Assembly: GCA_011525845.1 (NCBI GenBank)
Contig: WYBP01000022.1
Coordinates: forward strand, 62,001 to 126,000
Length of the DNA stretch: 64,000 nt
Direction: 5' to 3'
From: Gemmatimonadaceae bacterium
GTDB taxonomy: Bacteria > Gemmatimonadota > Gemmatimonadetes > Gemmatimonadales > Gemmatimonadaceae
Shown: one piece after another, positions 32,061 through 40,881 of the stretch
Position numbering within the stretch: position 1 is the first letter of the stretch
How the letters are laid out: every line of letters begins with the position of its first letter
The notes under the pieces: generated by a model
Seen by the model: only the letters and a program-made list of their open reading frames with translations
The model's database searches: none
What the model was told of the DNA's origin: nothing
Translations under genes and position numbers: made by a program

Positions 32061-33494
32061 TCAGACGTGCTTCAACTTCCACCGCCCACGCTTGAACAGC
32101 ACGGCACTCACGAGCGCCAGGAGCGAGTACGCCGCGCTCACGGCGATGAACACCCCGCGCTCGTCGAACCCCATCCGGTACGCGAGCACCCAGGCCAGCG
32201 GGATCTGCACCAGCCAGAACACGAACAGGTTGATCCAGGTCGGCGTCCAGGTGTCCCCGGCGCCGTTGAACGACTGCTCGAGCACCATGCCGAGCGCGAA
32301 GAGCGGGAAGCCGACCGCGATCGCGCGCAGCCCGTACGCCGCCACCCGCACGACCGCCGGGTCCGCCGTGAACCACCCGACGATCCAGGGCGCGAAGATG
32401 AAGAAGCCGAGCCCGGTGAGCCCGAGGAAGACCGCGTTGTAGCGCGCCGCCGCCCAGACGGACGCCTCCGCCCGGTCGGGGAGCTTCGCGCCCAGCGACT
32501 GGCCCACCATCGTCGCGGCCGCCGCGCCGATGCCGAAGGCCGGCATCAGCGCGAAGAGCACCACGCGGATCGCGATCGTGTACCCCGCCATCGCCACGCT
32601 CCCGAACCCTGAGATCACCCGCACGAGCCCGATCCAGCTCATCGAGCCGAGCGCGACCTGGAAGGTGCCCGATCCCGAGAGCGACGCGATGCGCCACATC
32701 GTCGCGGGCTCGAGGGAGAGGTGCCGGCGCTTCACGGCGAGGTGGCCGCTCCCCTTCGTGAGCAGCCGGAGCGCGAAGAGGAAGCCGATCCCTCGGCCCA
32801 CCGTGGATGCGACCGCCGCACCGGTCAGCCCCATCTCGGGGAACGGACCGAGGCCGAAGATCAGCGTCGGGTCCATCACGATGTTGATGCTGTTCCCGAG
32901 GATCAGCACGCGCATCGCCACGGCGGGGTCGCCCGCGCCGCGGAAGACGGCGTTGATCAGGAAGAGGAGGAAGACGGTCGAGCTGCCGCCGAGGAGCACG
33001 CGCGCGTACCCCGTACCGGTGGCGAGCACCTCCGCGTCCGCTCCCATCAACTGCAGCAGCTCGCGCGCATAGACCGCGCCGGCGATGCCGAGGACCGCCG
33101 AGATGAGCGCGCCGAGCGCGAGCACCTGCACGGCCGCGCGCGCGGCACCCTCCTTGTCCTTCTCGCCGATGCGCCGCGAGACCACCGCCGTCGCGCCGAT
33201 GCTCAGGCCGAAGGCGATGGTGTAGATGACGATCATCAGCGACTCGGTGAGCCCCACGGTCGCGACGGCCGCGGAGCCCAGCCGTCCGACGAAGAAGACG
33301 TCGACGACGGCGAAGAGGCTCTCCATCGCCATCTCGACGACCATGGGGACGGCGAGCAGGAAGATCGCGCGGCCCAGGGGGCCGCGGGTGTAATCGTGCT
33401 GCGTGCCGCGGAGCGCGTCACGCAGGTCGCGCCAGACGCCGCCGCTCGTGGTGGGAGCGGGCGTCAGGGCGATGGATTCAGGACTGGGATGCAC
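32061..33494 (-). CDS. MATE family efflux transporter
   Basis: 477 residues with about 12 hydrophobic segments. MATE hallmarks include FLLAVPMVVEMAMESLFAVVDVFFVGRLGSAAVATVGL, FRGAGDPAVAMRVLILGNSINIVMDPTLIFGLGPFPEMGLTGAAVAS, and in the second half QSFNGAGDTWTPTWINLFVFWLVQIPLAW. The family exports cationic drugs or metabolites in exchange for Na+ or H+. It starts at GTG 33494 with GAGG six bases upstream. The 5' leader contains a 13-codon mini-ORF and two mutually exclusive hairpins, so induction by attenuation is possible. Substrate unknown. Confidence 0.93.
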   Translation of the reverse strand: MHPSPESIALTPAPTTSGGVWRDLRDALRGTQHDYTRGPLGRAIFLLAVPMVVEMAMESLFAVVDVFFVGRLGSAAVATVGLTESLMIVIYTIAFGLSIGATAVVSRRIGEKDKEGAARAAVQVLALGALISAVLGIAGAVYARELLQLMGADAEVLATGTGYARVLLGGSSTVFLLFLINAVFRGAGDPAVAMRVLILGNSINIVMDPTLIFGLGPFPEMGLTGAAVASTVGRGIGFLFALRLLTKGSGHLAVKRRHLSLEPATMWRIASLSGSGTFQVALGSMSWIGLVRVISGFGSVAMAGYTIAIRVVLFALMPAFGIGAAAATMVGQSLGAKLPDRAEASVWAAARYNAVFLGLTGLGFFIFAPWIVGWFTADPAVVRVAAYGLRAIAVGFPLFALGMVLEQSFNGAGDTWTPTWINLFVFWLVQIPLAWVLAYRMGFDERGVFIAVSAAYSLLALVSAVLFKRGRWKLKHV

Positions 33495-33523
33495 GCAGGA
33501 CCTCGTCTGGACCGGGATGAAGA

Positions 33524-33614
33524 ACGCCCCACCCGCGATGTCGAAGCAGGAGGGGCGTGGATCCGCGAGGAGTGGCGCGCGTGGCCGCTGCTACCCGAGG
33601 TGCCCTGCTTCGAC
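33524..33614 (-). promoter_or_regulatory. attenuator-like alternative hairpins in the MATE leader
   Basis: On the minus strand, GTCGAAGCAGG (33614 to 33604) can pair perfectly over 11 bases with CCTGCTTCGAC (33550 to 33540). A competing stem pairs ACGCCCC (33558 to 33552) with GGGGCGT (33530 to 33524) and is followed by TCTTC. The two stems interlock, so only one can form without a pseudoknot. The 5' arm of the first stem lies inside a 13-codon open frame. Confidence 0.45.
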
Positions 33615-33632
33615 GCGCGACGTGTTGTCCAT
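33591..33632 (-). CDS. candidate leader peptide (13 codons) upstream of the MATE gene
   Basis: ATG at 33632 to TAG at 33593-33591 encodes MDNTSRVEAGHLG. A weak AGGTG lies about 6 bases upstream. Codons 7-10 (VEAG) are the 5' arm of the 11-base inverted repeat, so a ribosome translating or stalled here would prevent that hairpin. Such a short frame can occur by chance; the support is its position. Confidence 0.3.
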   Translation of the reverse strand: MDNTSRVEAGHLG

Positions 33633-33734
33633 GGCAGCACCTGGGCAGGGAGGGTGGAGAGGTTCCGGCGAGCAGGTACGGTAAAAGGGGGTCGCGCGTA
33701 GCGCAATACCCTGCGTGACCGCGTCGCCTCCGCA

Positions 33735-34988
33735 TCAGAGCCGCACGATCCGCCCGAGGAAGAGGACGGTGCCCGAGAGTCGCTCGCGCAGGGCGAAGAC
33801 GAAGGGGCGGTCGACGATGATGTCGAGCCGAGGGCTGACGGATGTCACCCCGACCACGACCGTCGTCACCGCAGCCGCCTCGGTACCGACCTCGTTCACG
33901 TCGACGAAGGTGTTCTGCTTCACGAGGCTGATGAAGAGGTTCCGCCCCTCGGATGCGCTGAGCCGCGTGAAGTCGGCGCCCCCCGGCACGAAGGCCGTCG
34001 GCATCCCCATCCGCTTGAGCGGCTCGTTGAGCGACGCCTCCCACTCGAGCCGGAACTTCGGGAGCTGCACCGTGCCCTTCCCGAGCGCCAACTCGGGGAG
34101 CGCGTTGAAGTATTCCGGACCCAGCGCGGCGAGCATCGCATCGATGTCCTCGCCCGGCCGCGGCAGCAGAATCGTCATCGAGAACGCGTCTCCGCCGTAT
34201 CCGAGGTCGGCGACGATCCGCCCGTCCACGAGTGCCGCGCGCACCGAGTCGGTGCGCAACATCATGGGGACATCGCGCGCCGCGCCGGTGCGCGGCGTGA
34301 ACGGGAGCTCGCGCGTCGCGGCCCGGTCGAACGCGTGGCGCCAGTCCCCCTTGAAGTAGATCGCGTTCATCAGGACCATCACGTCGTCGGCGTTGAGCCG
34401 CTCGAGCACCGTGGGGATCCGGCCGTTCGTTGCCTGACCCGCCCAGCCGTTGATCGTCGTGACGGCACTCGGCGCCGCGAAGTCCAGCCCCTGCACCCGA
34501 GCGTCGAAGAACGTGCGCGCGTCCGTCAGGAAGGCGGGGGCGATCGCACTCCCGAACGTGTCGCGGTACCAGATCGAGTTCGCGATGCGGAAGTCGACGC
34601 GGCGGTCGAGGCCGCGGAGCAGCGCGATGAGGTCGCGGTACGACGCGTTGATCGCCGCCGGGGACATGGAGGCGGGGAACCCGAGCGTCGCACGCATCTC
34701 GTCGTACGTCGAGCCGGCCGCCCCGTTCATCGTCATCCCCAGGGCCATCGAGGCGGACACGGGCGAGATGAAGATGTTCTCGTCCGGCGTGACGGTCGCG
34801 AGATCCCCGAGCAACTGCGCCCCGAACCGGTTGCTCGCCCCGATCAGGGCGCGCTCGTCCGAGGTGAGCTCCCGCGGGAGCGCGGTGATCAGGCGTACGT
34901 CGTCGCTCCCTCCGGGACCGAAGAGGTCCCCGCAGCCGAGGGTCAGGCTGAGCGGCAGGAGCAGGGTGGCCAGTCGACGGTACCACAT
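33735..34988 (-). CDS. serpin-type protease inhibitor, lipoprotein
   Basis: 417 residues. A lipobox at Cys19 (LTLGC) precedes the serpin fold: NIFISPVSASMALGMTMNGAAGSTYDEM, RIANSIWY, ATNGRIPTVLERLNADDVMVLMNAIYFKGDW, FSMTILLPRPGEDI and a C-terminal RPFVFALRERLSGTVLFLGRI. The reactive-centre hinge EVGTEAAAVTT keeps the small residues needed for loop insertion, so it should be inhibitory. The scissile region VVVGVTSVSPR puts P1 near Val/Thr/Ser, suggesting elastase- or subtilisin-like targets. AGGGGA precedes the ATG. It is probably anchored in the periplasm or at the surface. Confidence 0.93.
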   Translation of the reverse strand: MWYRRLATLLLPLSLTLGCGDLFGPGGSDDVRLITALPRELTSDERALIGASNRFGAQLLGDLATVTPDENIFISPVSASMALGMTMNGAAGSTYDEMRATLGFPASMSPAAINASYRDLIALLRGLDRRVDFRIANSIWYRDTFGSAIAPAFLTDARTFFDARVQGLDFAAPSAVTTINGWAGQATNGRIPTVLERLNADDVMVLMNAIYFKGDWRHAFDRAATRELPFTPRTGAARDVPMMLRTDSVRAALVDGRIVADLGYGGDAFSMTILLPRPGEDIDAMLAALGPEYFNALPELALGKGTVQLPKFRLEWEASLNEPLKRMGMPTAFVPGGADFTRLSASEGRNLFISLVKQNTFVDVNEVGTEAAAVTTVVVGVTSVSPRLDIIVDRPFVFALRERLSGTVLFLGRIVRL

Positions 34989-35051
34989 CGGGATCCCCTC
35001 GCGGAACGGTCCTCCCTCGTTACCCGCCGGTGCGCGGGCCGCGTCACCCGC

Positions 35052-37142
35052 CTAGAGGGACAGCAGGGTCTCCAGCTCGGACCGGATCGTGTCCACCCCC
35101 GGCAGCACCGCATCCAGCAGCACGGGATGATAGGGCATCGGGATGTCGCGCGGCGCGAGCCGGCGCACGGGCGCGTCGAGGTGCCAGAACGCCTCGTCCG
35201 CCACGACGCCCGCGATCTCCGCCCCGAACCCCGCCGTGAGGTTGTCCTCGTGCACGATCAGGCAGCGCCCCGTCTTCTCCACCGACGCGAGCACGGCCGC
35301 CCGATCCCAGGGCGCGATCGTCCGCAGGTCGATGAGTTCCACCCGCTCACCGAACGCCTCCACGGCCTCCGCGCAGCGGTGCACCATCGCGCCCCAGGTC
35401 ACGAGCGTCGCCGCGTCACCCGCGCGCAGGATGCGGGCGACGCCGAGCGGGAGCACGTAGTCGTCCCCGGGATAGCGCGCGCTCCCGTCCCCGGTCATGA
35501 GCAGCGAGCGGTGCTCGAAGAAGACAGTGGGGTTGGGGCTCCGCATCGCGGCGCGCAGCAAGCCGACCGCGTCCGCCGCGTTGGACGGCATCACCACCTG
35601 CCACCCGTACGCATGGGCGAAGCGCACCTCGTCGCTCAGGCTGTGCCAGGGGTCGCCGACGTCCTTGCCGAAGCCGCCCGGCATCCGCACCACCATCGGC
35701 GCGGCGAAGCGGTTGGCGGTCCGCCACCGCATCGTGCCCGTGTTGTTCAACTGCTCCGTGGCGGGGTCGGCGTACTTCCGGAACTGGATCTCGGCCACGG
35801 GCATCAGCCCGCTGATCGCGAGTCCCGACGCGCGGCCGATGATCCCCTCCTCGGAGAGGCTCGTGTCGAACACGCGGTCCGCGCCGAACTGCTTCTGCAG
35901 TCCCTCGGTCACGAGGTGCACGCCCCCCTTCTTCCCCACATCCTCGCCGAAGACCACGACCTTCGGGTTCACCGCGAGTTCGTGGCGGAGCGTGCGCCGC
36001 ACGGCCTCGGCGAATCGCAGCAGCTCCCCTCCCTCGGCCGGCGTCGCGGTGCCCCCCAGCGCCTCGCGCTCGCGGCGCGAGAGTCCGCCGAAGGCCTCGC
36101 GCGCGGACGCGCCCTCGGTGGCGTACACATGCTGCCCGATCTTCGCGGGGTCGGGCACCGCGCGCTTCCGCGCCCCGGCGATCGCGCGCTCCACGTCGCG
36201 CGCCACCTCGGCCTCCAGCGCGCTCCACTCGGCCGCCGAGAGGGTCCTGGGCACGAGGTACTTCCGGAGCCGCGGGAGCGGGTCGCGCTCGGCGTCCGCC
36301 GCGATCTCCGCGTCCGTGCGGTAGCCCTTCTGGTTGTCGGGGCCCGAATGGCTCGAGAGGCGCGGCAGCGTGAGCCGTACCAGCGCCGGCCCCGCGCCCC
36401 CACGCACGTGCTGCACCGCCTCGGTGAGTAGGGTGGCGGACTGGTGCGGGTCCGTCCCGTCACCGTCGCGCACGAGGAGGTTGGTGAACGACGCGAGGTT
36501 CTTCGCGATGTTCCCCCCCGGCGTCTGCATCTCCCCCTTCACGGAGATGCCGAGGTCGTTGTCCTCGATGTAGAAGAGCATCGGGAGCTTGAGCGTGGTC
36601 GCCATCGTGAGCGCCGCCCAGAAGCCGTTGGTGGCGACGGACGCGTCGCCGCCGAGCGCCACGCCGATCGAGCCCTTCCACTCGCCCTGCTTGAGCGTGT
36701 CGCGGTGGTAGGTGATGGCCTGCGCCCATCCCGCCGTCGGCGTGTACTGCGACCCCACGTCCCCCGACATCGGGAGCACGATCGGCCCGTCGCGGTTGGG
36801 GAGGTTGCACACCACGCCGATGTCGCGGCCGTCGGAGAACCCGCCCGCGCGCCCGAGCGGCGAGCCGTGCGCGTCCTCGAGCGAGAGTCCGAGGGAGAGG
36901 AGCAGGGGGCGGTTGCGATAGTACGCGCCGGCCGCGTCGTGGCGTCCGGTGATCAGCGCGCCCAGGATGCACTGCGCCACGTCGTGCCCGCGCGCCGAGA
37001 ACTGGTAGAGGACCACATGGTCCTTCGGCACGGAGGCGCGGTTGCGGTTCGTGGCCTCCTCGGCGTCGTCGAGCGCGCGGGAGGCGAGGACGTTGTATGC
37101 GATGCGGCGCCAGTCGAGACCGGCGAGGGGGGACTCGGCCAT
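35052..37142 (-). CDS. 2-oxoacid dehydrogenase E1, fused alpha and beta subunits
   Basis: 696 residues from the ATG at 37142. The N-terminal half (about 10-340) is the E1-alpha thiamine-diphosphate domain, with the GDA (165-167) to EDND (193-196) motif in GGDASVATNGFWAALTMATTLKLPMLFYIEDND. The C-terminal half (about 365-696) is E1-beta, with KVVVFGEDVGKKGGVHLVTEGLQKQFG, RVFDTSLSEEGIIGRASGLAISG and a transketolase C-terminal domain (LIDLRTIAPWDRAAVLASVEKTGRCLIVHED). It decarboxylates a 2-oxoacid for transfer to lipoyl-E2; branched-chain substrates are most likely, pyruvate possible. E2 and E3 genes are not in the window. It is divergent from paaG. Confidence 0.9.
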   Translation of the reverse strand: MAESPLAGLDWRRIAYNVLASRALDDAEEATNRNRASVPKDHVVLYQFSARGHDVAQCILGALITGRHDAAGAYYRNRPLLLSLGLSLEDAHGSPLGRAGGFSDGRDIGVVCNLPNRDGPIVLPMSGDVGSQYTPTAGWAQAITYHRDTLKQGEWKGSIGVALGGDASVATNGFWAALTMATTLKLPMLFYIEDNDLGISVKGEMQTPGGNIAKNLASFTNLLVRDGDGTDPHQSATLLTEAVQHVRGGAGPALVRLTLPRLSSHSGPDNQKGYRTDAEIAADAERDPLPRLRKYLVPRTLSAAEWSALEAEVARDVERAIAGARKRAVPDPAKIGQHVYATEGASAREAFGGLSRREREALGGTATPAEGGELLRFAEAVRRTLRHELAVNPKVVVFGEDVGKKGGVHLVTEGLQKQFGADRVFDTSLSEEGIIGRASGLAISGLMPVAEIQFRKYADPATEQLNNTGTMRWRTANRFAAPMVVRMPGGFGKDVGDPWHSLSDEVRFAHAYGWQVVMPSNAADAVGLLRAAMRSPNPTVFFEHRSLLMTGDGSARYPGDDYVLPLGVARILRAGDAATLVTWGAMVHRCAEAVEAFGERVELIDLRTIAPWDRAAVLASVEKTGRCLIVHEDNLTAGFGAEIAGVVADEAFWHLDAPVRRLAPRDIPMPYHPVLLDAVLPGVDTIRSELETLLSL

Positions 37143-37183
37143 GCCGGAATCTGACGGGGCGCGCCGGGAGAGGGAACCGCGCG

Positions 37184-37189
37184 TATCTT
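37184..37189 (+). promoter_or_regulatory. -10-like TATCTT for paaG (leaderless geometry)
   Basis: TATCTT ends seven bases before the paaG ATG at 37197, within the 54-base divergent gap. There is no Shine-Dalgarno site and no clear -35 hexamer. Confidence 0.45.
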
Positions 37190-37196
37190 TCGCTCC

Positions 37197-38006
37197 ATGA
37201 CTCCTGAGACCACCGGGGCCGAGGCCCTCGTCCTCTCCGAGCTCGCGGAGGGCGTCCTCACCCTCACGCTGAACCGCCCGGGCGTGCTCAACAGCTTCAA
37301 CCGGGCGATGGCGGGCGAGCTGCAGGCGGCGCTCGCCCGCGCCGCGAGCGATCCGGCGGTTCGCGCGGTGCTCCTCACCGGCTCCGGCCGCGGCTTCTGC
37401 GCCGGACAGGACCTCCAGGAGGTGCTCCCGGAGGGGGACGGCCCGATGCCCGACATCAGCGTGGTGGTCCGGGCGAGCTACAACCCGATCATCCGCGCCA
37501 TCCGCACGCTGGAGAAGCCCGTGGTCTGCGCCGTGAACGGCATCGCCGCGGGTGCCGGCGCCAACCTCGCGTTCGCCTGCGACCTCACGATCGCGGCGGA
37601 GGAGGCGAGCTTCGTCGAGAGCTTCTCGAAGCTCGGCCTCATCCCGGACACGAGCGGGACCTTCTTCGTGCCGCGCCTCGCGGGCGCGCAGCGTGCGACG
37701 GGGATGTTCTTCCTCGCGGAGAAGCTCCCGGCGCGGACGGCGAAGGAGTGGGGGCTCATCTGGGATGTCGTCCCGCTGGCAGAGCTGGCGGAGACCACCA
37801 CGCAGCTCGCTCGGCAGCTCGCCACCCAGGCCACGCGCGGCTTCGGGCTCACCAAGCGCGCGATGGACCGGTCCTGGACCAACACCCTCGACCAGCAGCT
37901 CGAGGTCGAGGCGGACGCCATGCAGGAGGCCGGGCGCACCGCGGACTACGAGGAGGGGGTGCGCGCCTTCCTCGCGAAGCGGAAGCCGGAGTATCGCGGC
38001 GCATGA
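37197..38006 (+). CDS. paaG: 2-(1,2-epoxy-1,2-dihydrophenyl)acetyl-CoA isomerase
   Basis: 269-residue crotonase that opens the epoxide to the seven-membered oxepin-CoA. PaaG-type features include GSGRGFCAGQDLQEV, PVVCAVNGIAAGAGANLAFACDLTIAAEEASFVESFSKLGLIPDTSGTFFVPRLAGAQRATGMFF, and the C-terminal LAKRKPEYRG. It is the first gene of paaG-H-I-J, and its stop overlaps the paaH ATG. The assignment over a general enoyl-CoA hydratase rests on these motifs and the operon partners. Confidence 0.93.
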   Translation: MTPETTGAEALVLSELAEGVLTLTLNRPGVLNSFNRAMAGELQAALARAASDPAVRAVLLTGSGRGFCAGQDLQEVLPEGDGPMPDISVVVRASYNPIIRAIRTLEKPVVCAVNGIAAGAGANLAFACDLTIAAEEASFVESFSKLGLIPDTSGTFFVPRLAGAQRATGMFFLAEKLPARTAKEWGLIWDVVPLAELAETTTQLARQLATQATRGFGLTKRAMDRSWTNTLDQQLEVEADAMQEAGRTADYEEGVRAFLAKRKPEYRGA

Positions 38007-39208
38007 GCGGCGCACTCGGCGCACTCGGCGCGGACACCGTGGTCGGCGTGGTGGGTGCGGGCGCGATGGGGGCCGGCATCGCGCAGGTGGCCGCCACCTC
38101 GGGCCATCGCGTGGTGCTCGCCGATGCCGCTGCGGCGGCCATCGGGCGGGCGGCGGAGGGGCACGCGCAGATCATGGCGCGGCTCGTCGAGAAGGGACGC
38201 ATGACACGCGCCGAGGCCGACGCCGCGCTCGCGCGGATCAGCTATGTGGAGGGCGTGGACGCGGCCGCCCTCCGCGCGTTCGCGCCCTGCGGGCTCGTGA
38301 TCGAGGCGATCGTCGAGGACCTCGCGGCCAAGCAGGGGCTCTTCCGCGCGCTCGAGGGAGTCGTCCAGGCGTCGTGCCTGATCGCGACCAACACCTCGTC
38401 GCTCTCGGTCGCGGCGCTCGCGGGGAGCTGTGCGCACTCCGAGCGCGTCGTGGGGATCCACTTCTTCAATCCGGCGCCGGTGATGCCGCTGGTGGAGATC
38501 GTGCCCGCCATCGTGACCGACCCGGACGTCGCGACCTCCGCACGCGCCCTCATGGACGCGTGGGGGAAGACGACCGTGCTCACGACGGACACGCCGGGGT
38601 TCATCGTGAACCGCGTGGCGCGCCCCTTCTATGGGGAGTCGCTCCGGATCCTCGAGGAGCGGGTGGCCGACATCGCGACGATCGACTGGGCGATGCGCGA
38701 GCTCGGCGGGTTCCGGATGGGGCCCTTCGAGCTGATGGACTTCATCGGCAACGACGTGAACTTCGCCGTGACGAGCTCGGTGTTCGAGGCGATGTTCTAC
38801 GACCCGCGCTACCGCCCCGCGCTCACGCAGCGGCGACTGGTCGAGGCCGGACTGCTCGGCCGGAAGTCGAAGCGCGGCTACTACGACTACCGTGAGGGTG
38901 CGCAGGCCCCGGCACCCACGCAGGACCCCGTGCTCGGGCGGGCGATCGTCGACCGCGTGGTCGCGATGCTCATCAACGAGGCGGTGGATGCCGTGCAGCT
39001 CCGCATCGCCACGCCCGAGGACCTCGAGCTCGCCATGACCAAGGGCGTCAACTACCCGCGCGGCCTGCTCGCCTGGGGCGACGCGATCGGCCCGGGCACG
39101 GTGCTCGCCACGCTCGAGTCGCTGCAGGCCGAGTACGGGGAGGATCGGTACCGTCCGAGCCCACTGCTCCGGCGCGTGGCGCGTGCCGGCGGGCGGCTGC
39201 TCACATGA
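38003..39208 (+). CDS. paaH: 3-hydroxyacyl-CoA dehydrogenase (3-hydroxyadipyl-CoA)
   Basis: 401 residues, ATG overlapping the paaG stop (ATGA). The N-terminal NAD domain has GAGAMG at residues 18-23; LVIEAIVEDLAAKQGLF and ATNTSSLSVAAL follow, and GIHFFNPAPVMPLVEIVP carries the catalytic histidine. There is then a C-terminal domain with TPGFIVNRVARPFY and ELMDFIGNDVNFAVTSSVFEAMF. A second short C-terminal repeat (LGRAIVDRVVAMLINEAVDAVQLRIAT) is present but shorter than in the 475-residue PaaC/PaaH types. It oxidises 3-hydroxyadipyl-CoA to 3-oxoadipyl-CoA. Confidence 0.93.
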   Translation: MSGALGALGADTVVGVVGAGAMGAGIAQVAATSGHRVVLADAAAAAIGRAAEGHAQIMARLVEKGRMTRAEADAALARISYVEGVDAAALRAFAPCGLVIEAIVEDLAAKQGLFRALEGVVQASCLIATNTSSLSVAALAGSCAHSERVVGIHFFNPAPVMPLVEIVPAIVTDPDVATSARALMDAWGKTTVLTTDTPGFIVNRVARPFYGESLRILEERVADIATIDWAMRELGGFRMGPFELMDFIGNDVNFAVTSSVFEAMFYDPRYRPALTQRRLVEAGLLGRKSKRGYYDYREGAQAPAPTQDPVLGRAIVDRVVAMLINEAVDAVQLRIATPEDLELAMTKGVNYPRGLLAWGDAIGPGTVLATLESLQAEYGEDRYRPSPLLRRVARAGGRLLT

Positions 39209-39650
39209 GCGAGGACGCCCCGCGCTACCAGTATGACCGTGACGTCCGGGCAGAGGAGGTCGTGCAGCGCATGCTCTCGCGCGACGCCTTCTCGCAGTGG
39301 CTCGGCGTGGAGGTCCTCGAGGTCGCCGCGCAGCAGGCGGTGATCCGGATGACCGTCCGGCCGGAGATGGCGAACGGCTTCGGCTTCGCGCACGGGGGCA
39401 TCGTCTTCTCCTTCGCCGACAGCGCCCACGCCTTCGCCACCAACTCGAGCGGCGAGATCAGCGTCGCCATCGACTGCAGCGTCAGCTACCCCGCCGCGGT
39501 GCGCACGGGGGATGTGCTCACCGCTTCCGCCGTGGAACAGACCTCGACCAACCGCCTCGCCTTCTGCGAGGTGACCGTCCGCAACCAGCGGGACGAGGTC
39601 GTCGGGCATTTCCGCGGCACCGTCTACCGCACCCGCAAACCGCTCCCCGA

Positions 39651-39654
<4 letters not shown>
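39205..39654 (+). CDS. paaI: phenylacetate-pathway hotdog thioesterase
   Basis: 149 residues, ATG overlapping the paaH stop. It has the hotdog motif NGFGFAHGGIVFSFADSAHAFATNS, with Asp72 at the position of the PaaI catalytic aspartate, and DCSVSYPAAVRTGDVLTASAVE. PaaI is thought to rescue CoA from dead-end ring-hydroxylated phenylacetyl-CoA. Its stop codon overlaps the paaJ start. Confidence 0.92.
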
Positions 39655-40862
<1,208 letters not shown>

Positions 40863-40881
40863 CGGCGGGCCGCCGCGCGCG

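Noticed and set aside
33557-33567. GTGGATCCGCG on the plus strand, similar to the T-box sequence GTGGNACCGCG
   Set aside because: One key base differs, no specifier stem was seen, and there is no plus-strand gene for 3.6 kb downstream. The minus-strand leader structures explain the region better.
33490-33701. A 70-codon plus-strand frame opposite the MATE leader
   Set aside because: No Shine-Dalgarno site, no domain, and it is the tail of a longer antisense frame. Possible but unsupported.
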